A stretch of DNA of 48,096 nt from an uncultured Granulosicoccaceae bacterium (GTDB lineage Bacteria; Pseudomonadota; Gammaproteobacteria; Granulosicoccales; Granulosicoccaceae), in the NCBI GenBank assembly GCA_937922945.1, contig CAKZUP010000187.1, forward strand, positions 1-48,096, given 5' to 3'. A model generated the notes under the pieces. The model worked only from the letters and a program-made list of their open reading frames with translations. It was not told the DNA's origin and did not search any database. How positions within the stretch are numbered: the stretch's first letter is position 1; every line of letters starts with the position of its first letter. Positions 32,442 to 42,846 of the stretch are shown piece by piece. The translations under genes and the position numbers were made by a program.

Positions 32442-34139
32442 TCAGGAATTTTTCTTAGGTATCGATAACAAGCCTGTGCGTTTTGAGCTATCGAGTTTAT
32501 TGACTTCGGTTTTCTGGCTTCGAGCCTGTAATTGCGATAAGGCATGGACAAATTCAGTTTGTGCAGTTTCTTCATCCAGTTCACGGTTATCCGGCCAATA
32601 CGATTTCACCGTTAGCTTGGCAAGGTAGGCGTACCTTGGGTTGTCGCGGAATCTCTCCAGCAGCCGAGCGGTGGTGATCTCAGGATCGCTGGTGATCATA
32701 GCGATAAGACTCAGCAGCACATCACTACCGGGTAACTGATTTTCTATTTGCAACGCGCTGGTGTTCTCAGCCGTCACCACCTTTGGATGTTGCAGTGCAA
32801 GCAGCACCGCGCGGCTCATGGTCGTCAGGTTATCGCTGGTGTCCGTTCGCCTTGGTCTTTCAGTCTGACGCGGGGCTGCGACTTTCTCGCTGCCCATCGA
32901 TAGTCCGATTAAGGTTTCCAGCTTGCGGGTAGCCAGCTGTTTATAAACGCTTGGCGGTATGGATTCGAGTAGCGGCTTGGCTTTGTCGGCGAGCATGGCT
33001 TTACCGCCAATGGAACTCATATCGACATCGCTGGCCAGATGGTCATACAGAAAATCGATAATGGACTGGCGCGTTGCCAATAAATCCTGAAAGCCTGCAT
33101 GACCTTGTTTACTGACTATGGAGTCTGGGTCTTCCCCGTCGGGTAAAAACAGAAAATGCGCATCGCGGCCATCTTTCAGGCAAGGCAGTGTATTCACTAG
33201 CGCTCGCCACGCGGCGGTTCGGCCCGCCTTGTCCCCGTCAAAACAAAAAACAATGTTAGGAACTATTTTGAATAGTATTTCGCTGTGCTGTTGGTTCGCC
33301 GCGGTTCCAAGGGTTGCTACTGCGTTGTTAACATTATGTTCGGCGAGCGCTACCACATCCATATACCCTTCAACCACAATGGCCATGTCTTCATCCTGAA
33401 TGGCTTTGCGTGCTTCATATAAACCGTAAAGTTCGCTGCCTTTATGGAATAACGGGGTTTCGGGTGAATTCAGGTACTTGGGCTCTTGCTGATCGAGCAC
33501 CCTGCCACCAAACCCGATAACCCGTCCGCGTCTGTCGCGAATGGGGAACATTACGCGATGACGAAAACGTTGGTAGCTGCGTTGTTGATCTTTACGAATC
33601 AACATACCGGTTTTGATTAAGTCTTCTTCTTTATCGCTAAACGCATCGGTCAGACTGCTCCAGCCGTCGGGTGCATAGCCGATAGAAAAGTTTTTCGCTG
33701 TTTCTCCACTTAGCCCGCGCGCCTTTAAGTAGGCAATGGCTTCCTCTGAATCACGCAGTTGGGTTTGATAAAAATCGGCAACTGACTGTAGTAACGCATA
33801 CAGCGGTCGATTATCGCTGTGCATCTTGGCGGCTTTTTCATCGCGCGGCACTTCTAATCCGATGCTTTCGGCCAGAGTCTCAATGGCATCGACAAAATGC
33901 ATGTTGTCGTAGGCCATCAGAAAGCCGATAGCATTGCCTTTTTCGCCGCAGCCAAAGCAGTAGTAAAACTGTTTGGTTTGGCTTACCGAAAACGAGGGTG
34001 TTTTTTCGTTATGAAAAGGGCAGCAGGCCATGTGGTTGCTACCCGCTTTTTTCAAGCTGACGCGAGGCGATATGACATCGACAATGTCTATGCGACTGAG
34101 TAGGTCATCGATGAATGCTTGTGGGATTGGGCCGGCCAT
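32442..34139 (-). CDS. dnaG: DNA primase
   Basis: 565 residues. The N-terminal zinc site has Cys40, His43, Cys61 and Cys64 (CCPFHNEKTPSF and CFGCGEKGNA). The TOPRIM catalytic core contains EGYMD (257-261) and DGDKAG (301-306), and a C-terminal helicase-interaction domain follows. The enzyme makes RNA primers at the fork and binds DnaB. It is 23 bases from rsmE and follows gltB after a strong hairpin. The usual partners rpsU and rpoD are not adjacent, which is unusual for this gene. Confidence 0.96.
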   Translation of the reverse strand: MAGPIPQAFIDDLLSRIDIVDVISPRVSLKKAGSNHMACCPFHNEKTPSFSVSQTKQFYYCFGCGEKGNAIGFLMAYDNMHFVDAIETLAESIGLEVPRDEKAAKMHSDNRPLYALLQSVADFYQTQLRDSEEAIAYLKARGLSGETAKNFSIGYAPDGWSSLTDAFSDKEEDLIKTGMLIRKDQQRSYQRFRHRVMFPIRDRRGRVIGFGGRVLDQQEPKYLNSPETPLFHKGSELYGLYEARKAIQDEDMAIVVEGYMDVVALAEHNVNNAVATLGTAANQQHSEILFKIVPNIVFCFDGDKAGRTAAWRALVNTLPCLKDGRDAHFLFLPDGEDPDSIVSKQGHAGFQDLLATRQSIIDFLYDHLASDVDMSSIGGKAMLADKAKPLLESIPPSVYKQLATRKLETLIGLSMGSEKVAAPRQTERPRRTDTSDNLTTMSRAVLLALQHPKVVTAENTSALQIENQLPGSDVLLSLIAMITSDPEITTARLLERFRDNPRYAYLAKLTVKSYWPDNRELDEETAQTEFVHALSQLQARSQKTEVNKLDSSKRTGLLSIPKKNS

Positions 34140-34162
34140 GTAGGGAATATAACATCACCGAC

Positions 34163-34192
34163 CACCGTCCGAGCGTGTAGGCCCGGACGGTG
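34163..34192 (-). terminator. Stem-loop between gltB and dnaG
   Basis: CACCGTCCG (34163-34171) and CGGACGGTG (34184-34192) form a perfect 9-bp stem with a 12-base loop, nine bases after the gltB stop. There is no T run on the minus strand, so it may attenuate rather than fully stop transcription into dnaG. Confidence 0.5.
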
Positions 34193-34200
34193 AGGGCATA

Positions 34201-37200
34201 TTAAGCGGCGCGGTTGAGCGTGGAAAGCAATTCAGAGAGCTCTGAGGCTTTTGGCTTAACCAGCCAGAATCGGGCAGCAAGATGGTAATAATCGTTAACC
34301 ATTTCCTGCCCTTGCGTGCTGCCGGTTTCCCGAACATGATCTTCCAACAGTGAGAAAAGGTAGTTACGATAGCGTTCCATCGATTCAGAATGTAATCGGT
34401 GGATATCGATAAGCTCATGATTGTAGCGATCGACAAACACATTGTTCTGATCGAAAACAAAAGCCAGTCCGCCTGTCATGCCAGCACCGAAATTAACCCC
34501 GGTTTTACCCAGCACGACCACGCAGCCACCGGTCATGTATTCGCAAGCATGATCACCAACGCCTTCTGTAACGGCAATGGCGCCACTGTTACGTACGGCG
34601 AAGCGTTCGCCAGCCAAACCTGCGGCATAGAACGTTCCGCCAGTTGCGCCGTACAAACAGGTATTACCAACAATGGTTGATTCGCGGCCGGTGTAACGCG
34701 CATCTGCCGGTGGGCGTACAACGATTTTACCGCCAGCCATGCCTTTGCCGACATAGTCGTTAGCGTCGCCATCGAGGTGCAGATTAAGACCACCTGCATT
34801 CCAGACTCCAAACGACTGACCGGCTGTACCCGTGCAGTACAAGTTGATCGGGTTGTCGCTCATGCCGTTGTCACCATGTTTTTTGGCGATTTCACCGGAG
34901 AGTCTTGCACCAATGGAACGATTTACATTGGTTAGCGTGTAGTGATAGTCACCACCACTTTTCTTTTCGATAGCGCGTTTGCAGTCCACTAACATTTGCT
35001 CTGCGAGCAAGCCTTTGTCCATGGGAGCATTCTTTTCAACTTCACAGAATCGTGGCGCTGAATCTGGAACACCGCCGGTGGAGAGCAACGGGGATAGATC
35101 AATCTTGGCCTGGCGTTCGTTTACGCCACCATTCGGTTGCAATAACTCGGTATGCCCGATTAAATCAGACAACGAGGTAACGCCCATGGCCGCCATGTGT
35201 TGCCGTACATCTTCAGCAACGAACTTCATGTAGTTCATAACCTTGTCAACATTGCCGTTAAAGTGCCGCATGCGAAGCACCTTATGCTGTGTCGCAACAC
35301 CGGTTGCACAGTTGTTCAGGTGACAAATACGCAGATACTTACAACCCATGGCGATCATGGGGCCTGTGCCAAATCCAAAACTCTCTGCGCCCATCAGCGC
35401 AGCTTTGATTACGTCCAATCCGGTTTTTAATCCACCATCGGCTTGCACCCGTACTTTTGCGCGAAGGTCATTGGCGCGCAGTACCTGATGGGTTTCGGAC
35501 ATACCCAGCTCCCATGGAGACCCGGCATACCGCACACTTGTGATTGGCGATGCGCCGGTGCCACCGTCGTAGCCTGAAATCGTAATGAGGTCGGCGTAGG
35601 CTTTGGCAACACCTGCGGCGATGGTTCCAACACCAGCTTCAGCCACCAATTTAACGGAGATAAGCGCTTCCGGATTCACCTGCTTTAGATCGAATATCAG
35701 TTGTGCCAAATCTTCGATTGAATAAATATCATGATGCGGCGGCGGTGAGATCAGCGCGACTCCCGGGGAACTGTGACGCAGGCGCGCAATCATTTCGTTC
35801 ACCTTGTGTCCGGGTAGTTGACCGCCTTCACCAGGTTTCGCACCTTGTGCGATTTTTATCTGTAGTACTTCAGCATTCACAAGGTAGTGCGGTGTGACAC
35901 CAAACCGGCCCGATGCAACTTGCTTGATCTTCGACATTTTAATAGTGCCGTAGCGTTCAAGATCTTCACCGCCTTCACCAGAGTTAGACCGTCCGCCTAA
36001 TCGGTTCATGGCTTCTGCAAGGGTTTCATGTGCTTCGGGTGAGAGTGCACCCAGCGACATACCAGCCGAATCGAAACGTTTCAGAATTGACTCTATAGGT
36101 TCAACCGATGATAGTGGTACGGCAGGACCGGCAGGTTTTAAATCCAGCAGGTCGCGTAGCATGGCAGGACGACGTTGGTCGACGCTGTTGGCGTAGATTT
36201 TATAGTCATCGTATTCACCACTGCTCACTGCCGCCTGTAACTGGTTAACCACATCCGGGTTATACGCGTGGTATTCACCACCGTGGATATACTTCAGCAA
36301 GCCGCCTTGTGTTGGTTCAATTTGTGGGTCGAAAGCACGCTCGGCCAATTGCCTCTGATCCAGTTCCAGATCGGAAAAATCCATGCCTTTAATGCGGCTG
36401 GTAGTGCCGGTGAAACACAGATCAACCACGTTGTCATGTAAGCCGACGATTTCGTAAAGCTGCGCACCACGATAACTGGCGATGGTTGAAATGCCCATTT
36501 TGGACAGGATTTTCATCAGGCCTTTGTTAATGCCTTTTCGATAGTTTTGATAGAGCTGTGGCACGTCGGCATCGGGCAGTTCGCCAGAACGAACCATGCC
36601 CTGAATGGATTCATAGGCAAGGTAGGGGTAAATGGCGGTTGCGCCGTAGCCAACCAGAACAGCGATTTGATGTGAATCTCTGGCAGTGGCGGTTTCCAGA
36701 ACGATATTCGCATCACAGCGGCAACCGGCTTTTATCAGTGCATGATGTACCGCACCGGTTGCCAGCAAGGCATGCACGGGCAGCATGCTGGTAGCGATAT
36801 CGCGATCACTGAGTATCAAAATCACGCATTGTTCTTCACGAACTGCCTTGATGGCTTTTTCTGTGATGTTTTGCAGCGCCTGTTCGAGTGTGTGACTTTC
36901 AGGGTCGTACTGCAAACTAATAATGGTGTTGCCGTAACCCGGCTCATCGTCCATGGCCACCAGTGTTTCAAACTTCTCGCGCGAGAGCACGGGCGAGCGA
37001 ACCAACAAGCGGTTGGCATGGTGGTGCGTCTCACGGAACAGATTTTTCTCGCGACCAAAGCATGTCTCTAAAGACATAACAATGGTTTCGCGCAGCGGAT
37101 CGATCGGTGGGTTGGTTACTTGCGCAAATTGCTGACGGAAATTGTCATACAGGTGGCGCACGTGTTCAGACATAACCGGAAACGGCGTATCGTCACCCAT

Positions 37201-38682
37201 GGAACCAATGGCTTCCTGTGCACCTTCGGCCAGCACCCGAATAACCTGGTCGCGTTCTTCGAAAGTGACATTAAACATCTTTTCGAATATGGCCAGCTGA
37301 TTGTCATCAAGCGGTGCCGTGGTTTGTGGTAAATCACGTAAGCGTGAGCGCAGGTGACGAGCATTTTTCTGTAGCCATTTTGCGTATGGCTGCTGATGCT
37401 TTAGAAGGTCACTGATATCCTGAGGAAGTAACAGTCGACCGGATTGGGTATCCACTGCAAGCATTTCACCGGGCTTCAATCGGCCTTTGGTCACGATGTC
37501 ACTAGGCGAATAATCATGCACGCCTACTTCGGAGGCGAGCGTAATGTGTCGATCTTTTGAAATAACATAGCGCGCAGGACGCAGGCCGTTTCTGTCGAGC
37601 GCACAACTGGCATAACGACCATCGGATAACACGACGCCCGCTGGACCATCCCATGGTTCCATGTGCATGGAATTGTATTCAAGGAAAGCGCGAAGTTCAG
37701 AGTCGAGCTCCCAGGTGTTTTGCCATGCGGGTGGAATAAGCATACGCATCGCACGAAAAATATTCATACCGCCAGAAATCAACACTTCGAGCATGTTATC
37801 GAGCGACATGGAGTCAGAACCGGTTTGACTAACCAGCGGTGTTAGTTCGGGGAGTTCGGGCAGAACGTCAGAGCGTAATTTCGGCGCACGGGCATTAGCC
37901 CAATTACGATTGCCCTGAATGGTGTTGATTTCCCCATTGTGCGCAAGGTAACGAAACGGCTGCGCAAGCTTCCACTGAGGTAATGTGTTGGTTGAAAAGC
38001 GCTGGTGAAAAACGGCAATGGATGATTGCAGCGATTCGTCTTCCAGATCTGGATAGAGCGTGCTCAGAAATTCGGGCATGACCAACCCTTTATACAAAAC
38101 GACATCGCAAGAGAGCGAGCACACATAAAATTCGGGGTCGATATCGGTTAGGGCTATTTCAGCTTTTCGACGCGCTACGAACAGGTTGCGATTAAATTCA
38201 GCCGTATCCATTTCTTCGGTTGCGCTGACAAACAACTGCACGATGCGGGGTACCGAGGCACGAGCTTGTTCACCGCATGCGTCTACATTGATTGGTACAT
38301 CGCGCCAGCCGTTGAAGCGTAAACCACGCGCCTCGCAATGTGTTTCCAGTTGGCTTTTACATTGATTAGCGAGCTGTTCATCGTGGCTCATGAACACGAT
38401 GCCGGTGGCGAACTCGCCTTGCAAAGTCACTCCGGCCTCAGCTGCTGCGCTGCGTAAAAATTCTGTGGGTTTGCGCAGTAACAGCCCACAACCATCACCG
38501 GTTTTTCCATCTGCGCCAATGGCGCCGCGGTGAGTCATTCGGCCTAGTGCTTTTATGGCCGTTTGCACAAGCGTGTGGCTGGCTCGACCATCCATTTGAG
38601 CGATGAGCCCGAATCCACAATTATCGTGCTCGAAATTTGGCTGATAAAGTCCGTCTTTAGCGAGGTTATCCAGATAGTTCAT
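34201..38682 (-). CDS. gltB: Glutamate synthase (NADPH) large subunit
   Basis: 1493 residues. Cys22 ([12 protein letters not shown]) becomes the N-terminal nucleophile of the glutaminase domain after loss of a 21-residue propeptide. The central domain, FMN-binding synthase domain ([14 protein letters not shown], then [11 protein letters not shown]) and 3Fe-4S cluster loop ([15 protein letters not shown]) follow. The C-terminal GXGXG beta-helix completes the chain. With GltD it makes two glutamates from glutamine and 2-oxoglutarate, the partner reaction of glnA. gltD is not next to it here. The promoter is likely at 38746-38751, and it is preceded by the SPOR gene. Confidence 0.97.
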   Translation of the reverse strand: MNYLDNLAKDGLYQPNFEHDNCGFGLIAQMDGRASHTLVQTAIKALGRMTHRGAIGADGKTGDGCGLLLRKPTEFLRSAAAEAGVTLQGEFATGIVFMSHDEQLANQCKSQLETHCEARGLRFNGWRDVPINVDACGEQARASVPRIVQLFVSATEEMDTAEFNRNLFVARRKAEIALTDIDPEFYVCSLSCDVVLYKGLVMPEFLSTLYPDLEDESLQSSIAVFHQRFSTNTLPQWKLAQPFRYLAHNGEINTIQGNRNWANARAPKLRSDVLPELPELTPLVSQTGSDSMSLDNMLEVLISGGMNIFRAMRMLIPPAWQNTWELDSELRAFLEYNSMHMEPWDGPAGVVLSDGRYASCALDRNGLRPARYVISKDRHITLASEVGVHDYSPSDIVTKGRLKPGEMLAVDTQSGRLLLPQDISDLLKHQQPYAKWLQKNARHLRSRLRDLPQTTAPLDDNQLAIFEKMFNVTFEERDQVIRVLAEGAQEAIGSMGDDTPFPVMSEHVRHLYDNFRQQFAQVTNPPIDPLRETIVMSLETCFGREKNLFRETHHHANRLLVRSPVLSREKFETLVAMDDEPGYGNTIISLQYDPESHTLEQALQNITEKAIKAVREEQCVILILSDRDIATSMLPVHALLATGAVHHALIKAGCRCDANIVLETATARDSHQIAVLVGYGATAIYPYLAYESIQGMVRSGELPDADVPQLYQNYRKGINKGLMKILSKMGISTIASYRGAQLYEIVGLHDNVVDLCFTGTTSRIKGMDFSDLELDQRQLAERAFDPQIEPTQGGLLKYIHGGEYHAYNPDVVNQLQAAVSSGEYDDYKIYANSVDQRRPAMLRDLLDLKPAGPAVPLSSVEPIESILKRFDSAGMSLGALSPEAHETLAEAMNRLGGRSNSGEGGEDLERYGTIKMSKIKQVASGRFGVTPHYLVNAEVLQIKIAQGAKPGEGGQLPGHKVNEMIARLRHSSPGVALISPPPHHDIYSIEDLAQLIFDLKQVNPEALISVKLVAEAGVGTIAAGVAKAYADLITISGYDGGTGASPITSVRYAGSPWELGMSETHQVLRANDLRAKVRVQADGGLKTGLDVIKAALMGAESFGFGTGPMIAMGCKYLRICHLNNCATGVATQHKVLRMRHFNGNVDKVMNYMKFVAEDVRQHMAAMGVTSLSDLIGHTELLQPNGGVNERQAKIDLSPLLSTGGVPDSAPRFCEVEKNAPMDKGLLAEQMLVDCKRAIEKKSGGDYHYTLTNVNRSIGARLSGEIAKKHGDNGMSDNPINLYCTGTAGQSFGVWNAGGLNLHLDGDANDYVGKGMAGGKIVVRPPADARYTGRESTIVGNTCLYGATGGTFYAAGLAGERFAVRNSGAIAVTEGVGDHACEYMTGGCVVVLGKTGVNFGAGMTGGLAFVFDQNNVFVDRYNHELIDIHRLHSESMERYRNYLFSLLEDHVRETGSTQGQEMVNDYYHLAARFWLVKPKASELSELLSTLNRAA

Positions 38683-39006
38683 GCGTTCCTAGCCCCGGTC
38701 AATGAAAAAACACCTGCACAACGGCTTTGCACCGTGCGGCCGACCATTATAGCGTTGGCAAGCTACCGGTAAAACTGCGGATATGATTTCTGGTTAGTTT
38801 TAGAGCAGTTTACGGTTTCACTGTAATGCCATTAGAAGTGCCGAGCCACTGGAGGTGAACCGGTTAAAGTTGTTATTTATCAGGGAGTTAGTATTATTTA
38901 AGGGCGGGCAGGAATGGCCGATTCTGCGTGCCATTGGGTGCCAAGGTTACTTTCTGTTGTGAACGCCGGGCCGTATTCTGCGTAACTATTGTGTCCGATT
39001 GGCCCG
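38683..39006. other. Intergenic region between SPOR gene and gltB
   Basis: 324 bases without a gene. The gltB-proximal half contains a TATAAT-type -10 element on the minus strand. The distal half, 38820-39000, shows no recognisable gene, hairpin with T run, or repeat. Confidence 0.4.
38746..38751 (-). promoter_or_regulatory. Probable -10 element of the gltB promoter
   Basis: TATAAT on the minus strand (ATTATA at 38746-38751), about 64 bases before the gltB start. The -35 region at about 17 bp (TTTTAC) is weak, so an activator may be needed. Confidence 0.4.
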
Positions 39007-40728
39007 TCATTGCTCTTTTAGCGCGTTTTGTATCCGCCCTACAGCTCTAATCCAGGGTTGATTGCTGCGCGCACTGGCGGGCATTTTCTCTATATCTTTT
39101 CGTGCCTGCTCGATGCTGTCGTACAAGCCGTGAACCAATGCAAACCAGGTTGCACCGTTACGATTGAACGAAAAGATAGAATTTGGTGCCTCAAGATCGT
39201 TGCGAGCCAGAAACGCTTCTACTGACTTTCGATCGGTAGATGCACTCATTTGTACAGTAAATAGAGAAGGGTTCTGAACCAGAATCCAGTTTGGTGATTC
39301 CAAATTACTCAATGTGGCGACAGCGGCGTCTGCAGCGGCTTTGTCTGCAGCGGCTTTGGCTTCTGCTGCCTGACGTTTTTCAGCTTCTTCTTGTGCAGCT
39401 TTTTCTTTGGCAGCTTGTTCTTTTGCTGCATTTGCGGCTGCCAGTCGTTCTTGTTCTTTTGCGAGTTTTTCTTGTTCCGCTTTTTCCGCAGCGTCTCGCT
39501 CTAGCTTGGCTTGGCGCTGTGCTTCGGCTTTCGCAGCTTCAGCCGCTGCCGCTGCGTTTTCGGTAGTCGAGCTAGCCGCTGCACTCGTGCCATTTGTGTT
39601 GGATTCGGTGCCAGATTGCTCAGCATTTTGTTGCGCGAGCTTTTCAGCTTCCTTTCGCTCATTTAATATCCGCAGTTTTTCAGCTGCCGCAGCTTCGCTC
39701 TCGCTGGCGCTATTCGCTGCGCTGGCAACCGGTTCGATTTTCTTGGTATCGACAACTTTGTACCGATCGTCGGGTACGTTGTTGGTATCTGGTTTGAGCC
39801 AGAACAGACCAGCAAAAATCATCGCCAGCGCTGCAGCCCCAACCAATAGTTTTGTTCCGCCGAACTTGCTTAGTAAGCCAGGCCCGGCAGGCTTTCTGGT
39901 TTCTGCCAACTCTGGCGGTAATTCGGCCACGTAATTTTCGTCGCGCGCGTTCAGATGCTGAGCAGCAGCGATGTGAAGAAGCCCTGGACGTCCACCGGTT
40001 TCCTCGTTTATCGATGCTATCTCACTGTCGCTGAACGGGAAATCGCCGGTTAACCCGGCTTGCTGGAGTCTGAAATCGAGATAGGCTGCGCTGCGATCTT
40101 TGTCGAATGCATCGATGGCGAGGCTGGAGTAGGGAAGATCGGCGCCCTCGGGCAACAGTTCCGGGATACGTTCTTCGAACTCGGTGGGCGCAGCCAGCGT
40201 CACCCGCAGCAATGTTTCATCGCTGCTGTTCAGGTAAAGCATGCCGCTAAGGAGTTTGGTTAGCTCGGTTTCGGGTATATCCTGCGCATCGTCAAGTACC
40301 ACCGCTCCCAGCGTGTTCTGATCTGCCATCCCTTGTAAACAGGGTATGAGATCGTCGAGCATGAGTTTTAAATCGCTGGGTGGTTGTTTTTTGAACGCTT
40401 CGAGCATGCCAGCAAACAAATTGGTGGTACTGAATCGCTCGCTCCCTCGTACCGAAAAGCATTGAATGCGTTGCCCGCTGTTTGCGCCGAGCTGGTTCAG
40501 CAATGTTGATTTGCCTGAATCTTCCGGGCCCAATATGAGGAGCAAGTCGTCGCCGGATATCAGCGCCTGTTTGATGTCGTCAAGCTGTGCTTGAGCGATA
40601 GCATCAAGAAAGGTTTCGCCGCCGGCAGGTTGGGCCGCGAAAGGCTGTTGGCGCAACTGCAGTTCACTCAGCGCGAAGTCGGTGAGTTCCACTGCCGGGT
40701 CTATTTGCTGATCGTCGACAATCGACAT
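39007..40728 (-). CDS. DamX-like AAA ATPase with C-terminal SPOR domain
   Basis: 573 residues if ATG 40728 is used. An in-frame ATG at 40803 would add 25 residues without typical sequence, and neither has a good ribosome binding site. The N-terminal AAA/ExeA-like domain has Walker A GPEDSGKST (67-75) and Walker B AVVLDDAQD (142-150). A membrane anchor lies at about 294-311. A long Ala/Glu/Lys-rich coiled region follows, and the end (about 495-570) is a SPOR domain that binds denuded septal peptidoglycan. The family (DamX) acts in cell division. The position between aroB and gltB is conserved in Pseudomonas. The Ala/Glu-rich linker shows strong strand-specific codon bias. Confidence 0.85.
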   Translation of the reverse strand: MSIVDDQQIDPAVELTDFALSELQLRQQPFAAQPAGGETFLDAIAQAQLDDIKQALISGDDLLLILGPEDSGKSTLLNQLGANSGQRIQCFSVRGSERFSTTNLFAGMLEAFKKQPPSDLKLMLDDLIPCLQGMADQNTLGAVVLDDAQDIPETELTKLLSGMLYLNSSDETLLRVTLAAPTEFEERIPELLPEGADLPYSSLAIDAFDKDRSAAYLDFRLQQAGLTGDFPFSDSEIASINEETGGRPGLLHIAAAQHLNARDENYVAELPPELAETRKPAGPGLLSKFGGTKLLVGAAALAMIFAGLFWLKPDTNNVPDDRYKVVDTKKIEPVASAANSASESEAAAAEKLRILNERKEAEKLAQQNAEQSGTESNTNGTSAAASSTTENAAAAAEAAKAEAQRQAKLERDAAEKAEQEKLAKEQERLAAANAAKEQAAKEKAAQEEAEKRQAAEAKAAADKAAADAAVATLSNLESPNWILVQNPSLFTVQMSASTDRKSVEAFLARNDLEAPNSIFSFNRNGATWFALVHGLYDSIEQARKDIEKMPASARSNQPWIRAVGRIQNALKEQ

Positions 40729-40831
40729 GATTCGTTTACGGTTTGAAGCAGCGTCAGATATTACTATATTACAGCCAAACCTTGAAACTTTTGGCCAGCT
40801 CATTTAACGGTAATTAAGATGTTCGGGCGTG

Positions 40832-40853
40832 TGCGCCAGTGTATCGTGGCGCA
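40832..40853. other. Small hairpin between aroB and SPOR gene
   Basis: TGCGCCA (40832-40838) and TGGCGCA (40847-40853) pair perfectly over 7 bp with an 8-base loop. A short T run (TCTTTC) is present only on the plus strand, where no gene ends. Function unknown. Confidence 0.3.
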
Positions 40854-40929
40854 TCTTTCATTATAAAATTCATCGCGCATTCAAATTCACTGGATATTCG
40901 CAGTGCAATTGCGCAATGACGTGTCATGA

Positions 40930-42012
40930 CTAGGCAGTAAAGTGCTCTAACGTTTCGTGCAATTTTTCGGTATCAAAATCTGCGCTCACGATGGCTTTGC
41001 CGATGGACTCTAATAAAATGAGTCTTATTTGACCATCGACAACTTTTTTATCCCGCAGCATATAGCGTTCGAACATGGGCTTGTCGACCTCTGCTGGCGG
41101 TGCAAGCGGTAATCCGGCAGCAGCCAGTAAGTTGCGGCCCCGCTCTTGAGTTGCCGCGTCGATCATGCCGCAACGATGTGACATTTCCAAACCCATGACC
41201 ATACCGGCACTGATGGCCTCGCCGTGCAGCCATGTGCCATAGCCCATACCCGCTTCAATGGCGTGGCCGAATGTGTGGCCAAAATTCAGCAAAGCACGCT
41301 GACCGCGTTCATATTCATCTGCAGCCACTACATCTGCCTTAATTTCACACGAGCGTTTCACCGCATGAGCAATGGCATTGTTGTCTCGAGCCAATAACGC
41401 AGGCATGTTCTGTTCAAGCCAGGCGAAAAAATCAGCATCGATAATAAAACCGTATTTGATGACTTCAGCCAAGCCTGCCTTGAATTCCCGCTCTGGCAAA
41501 GTGCTGAGGACCGTCATGTCGGCCAGAACCGCAAGCGGTTGGTGGAATGCACCGATCATGTTTTTACCAAGCGGATGATTCACAGCGGTTTTTCCACCTA
41601 CTGAGCTATCCACCTGTGAAAGCAGGGTAGTGGGAATTTGTATCAGGTTTACGCCACGTTGATAACTGGCTGCAGCAAAGCCTGCCATATCACCAATGAC
41701 GCCACCACCCAATGCGATAACGGTACAACCTCTGTCGAATCCATCGCTCAGTAGTCCATCGTAGACCTTGTTGAGGGTATCCAGATTTTTGTACTCTTCT
41801 CCATCTGGCAGGACAACGCTCGATGTCGGGGTGTTGCCCAATGCGTCCAGTACCTGTTGTAAGTAGAGTGGGGCGATAGTGTCGTTGGTGACAACCATTA
41901 CCTTGCCTCGTACATACTTGTTCAACAACCCGGCGTCGGTAAGCAGGTTTTCACCAATCATAATTGGATAGCTGCGTTCTCCAAAATCGATATCGACTGT
42001 TTGTGTGCTCAT
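40930..42012 (-). CDS. aroB: 3-dehydroquinate synthase
   Basis: 360 residues. NAD-binding and metal motifs of the family are present: VVLPDGEEYKN, ALGGGVIGDMAGFAAASYQRG, GGKTAVNHPLGKN, and the zinc ligands in LNFGHTFGHAIE with LHGEAISAGM. It converts DAHP to 3-dehydroquinate, the second step of the shikimate pathway. aroK lies upstream on the same strand, with 175 bases between that contain a tandem repeat. The usual aroK-aroB order is kept. Confidence 0.96.
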   Translation of the reverse strand: MSTQTVDIDFGERSYPIMIGENLLTDAGLLNKYVRGKVMVVTNDTIAPLYLQQVLDALGNTPTSSVVLPDGEEYKNLDTLNKVYDGLLSDGFDRGCTVIALGGGVIGDMAGFAAASYQRGVNLIQIPTTLLSQVDSSVGGKTAVNHPLGKNMIGAFHQPLAVLADMTVLSTLPEREFKAGLAEVIKYGFIIDADFFAWLEQNMPALLARDNNAIAHAVKRSCEIKADVVAADEYERGQRALLNFGHTFGHAIEAGMGYGTWLHGEAISAGMVMGLEMSHRCGMIDAATQERGRNLLAAAGLPLAPPAEVDKPMFERYMLRDKKVVDGQIRLILLESIGKAIVSADFDTEKLHETLEHFTA

Positions 42013-42112
42013 GTATTTGTCTTTTGTGTTCTTGGATAAGTCTGAAGCTTAAAATGCCTTTTTCTATGAGTTGTTCAATGCCATGACCTAATCAGTGCCA
42101 TGACTTGCTCAG

Positions 42113-42176
42113 GCCGGTTAAACTCAGTGCCGGTTAAACTCAGCGCCGGTTAAATTCAGTGCCCGTTAACTTGTCC
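42113..42176. repeat. Tandem repeat, 16-bp unit, between aroK and aroB
   Basis: GCCGGTTAAACTCAGT occurs at 42113-42128, then with one change at 42129-42144 and with one change at 42145-42160. A degenerate fourth copy follows (42161-42176). Just before, TCARTGCCATGAC occurs twice (42074-42086 and 42092-42104). The units contain no start codon or hairpin. Confidence 0.85.
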
Positions 42177-42187
42177 GGCTAGTGGTG

Positions 42188-42712
42188 TTAAAGGCTAACT
42201 TCATCGGTCGATTTCAAGTGACGTATTATACGTGTTACCACATGGTGCATACGACGTGAGTCGGTTGCGATTTCAGCATGCGCAAGCGCTTTATAGATAG
42301 GTGCGCGTTCTTCCATTAGCGCTTTGAGTTTTGCTTGCGGGTCTTCGGTGTGGAGCAGGGGGCGTCTGGTGTCGCAACCAATACGTCTGAATTGTTCTTT
42401 AAGTTCAACCGACAATAACACCACGTAACCGCGTTCTCTCAAACAGTGGCGATTCGCGTCGCGCAACACGGCACCACCACCTGTTGCTAAAACAATATTG
42501 GGCAGGGCGGTGAGCTCATCGATCATGGCTGATTCACGATCGCGAAAACCGGGTTCGCCTTCGTAGTCGAAAATAGTGGGGATGTCGACGCCGCAACGCG
42601 CCTCTATTTCACGGTCGCTATCGTAAAACGTGTAGTTAAGTTTATTTGCCAGGGCACGGCCAACGCTGGTTTTGCCTGCTCCCATTGGGCCGATCAGGAA
42701 TATGCTGGCCAT
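42188..42712 (-). CDS. aroK: Shikimate kinase
   Basis: 174 residues. Walker A GPMGAGKT (8-15), the shikimate-binding DSDREIE and FRDRES segments, and LATGGGAVL are all present. It phosphorylates shikimate, the fifth step of the pathway. The gene lies after the terminator of the pil operon, so a separate promoter in 42713-42780 is expected. aroB follows after 175 bases with repeats, so co-transcription is likely but not shown. Confidence 0.96.
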   Translation of the reverse strand: MASIFLIGPMGAGKTSVGRALANKLNYTFYDSDREIEARCGVDIPTIFDYEGEPGFRDRESAMIDELTALPNIVLATGGGAVLRDANRHCLRERGYVVLLSVELKEQFRRIGCDTRRPLLHTEDPQAKLKALMEERAPIYKALAHAEIATDSRRMHHVVTRIIRHLKSTDEVSL

Positions 42713-42780
42713 GCAGTTTTTCTTTTGAGAGGTTTAGTGAACTATACCGAAGCTCGGCCGACTTTACTGTGCTGATGCAC

Positions 42781-42814
42781 AAAAAAAGGCCCCCTGTCTT
42801 GCGACAGGAGGCCT
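42781..42814 (-). terminator. Rho-independent terminator of the pilMNOPQ operon
   Basis: AGGCCTCCTGTC and GACAGGGGGCCT (minus strand) pair over 12 positions with one mismatch and a 4-base loop, followed by seven T residues (A run at 42781-42787). It is strong, placed 33 bases after the pilQ stop, and upstream of aroK. Confidence 0.9.
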
Positions 42815-42846
42815 CCATGCTACCACCTGGTAGGCCAAGCAGTTCT

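Noticed and set aside
39407..39934. 175-codon plus-strand ORF rich in Ala, Ser and Cys
   Set aside because: It is the reverse reading of the Ala/Glu/Lys-rich linker of the SPOR-domain protein. The repetitive codons of that linker keep other frames open.
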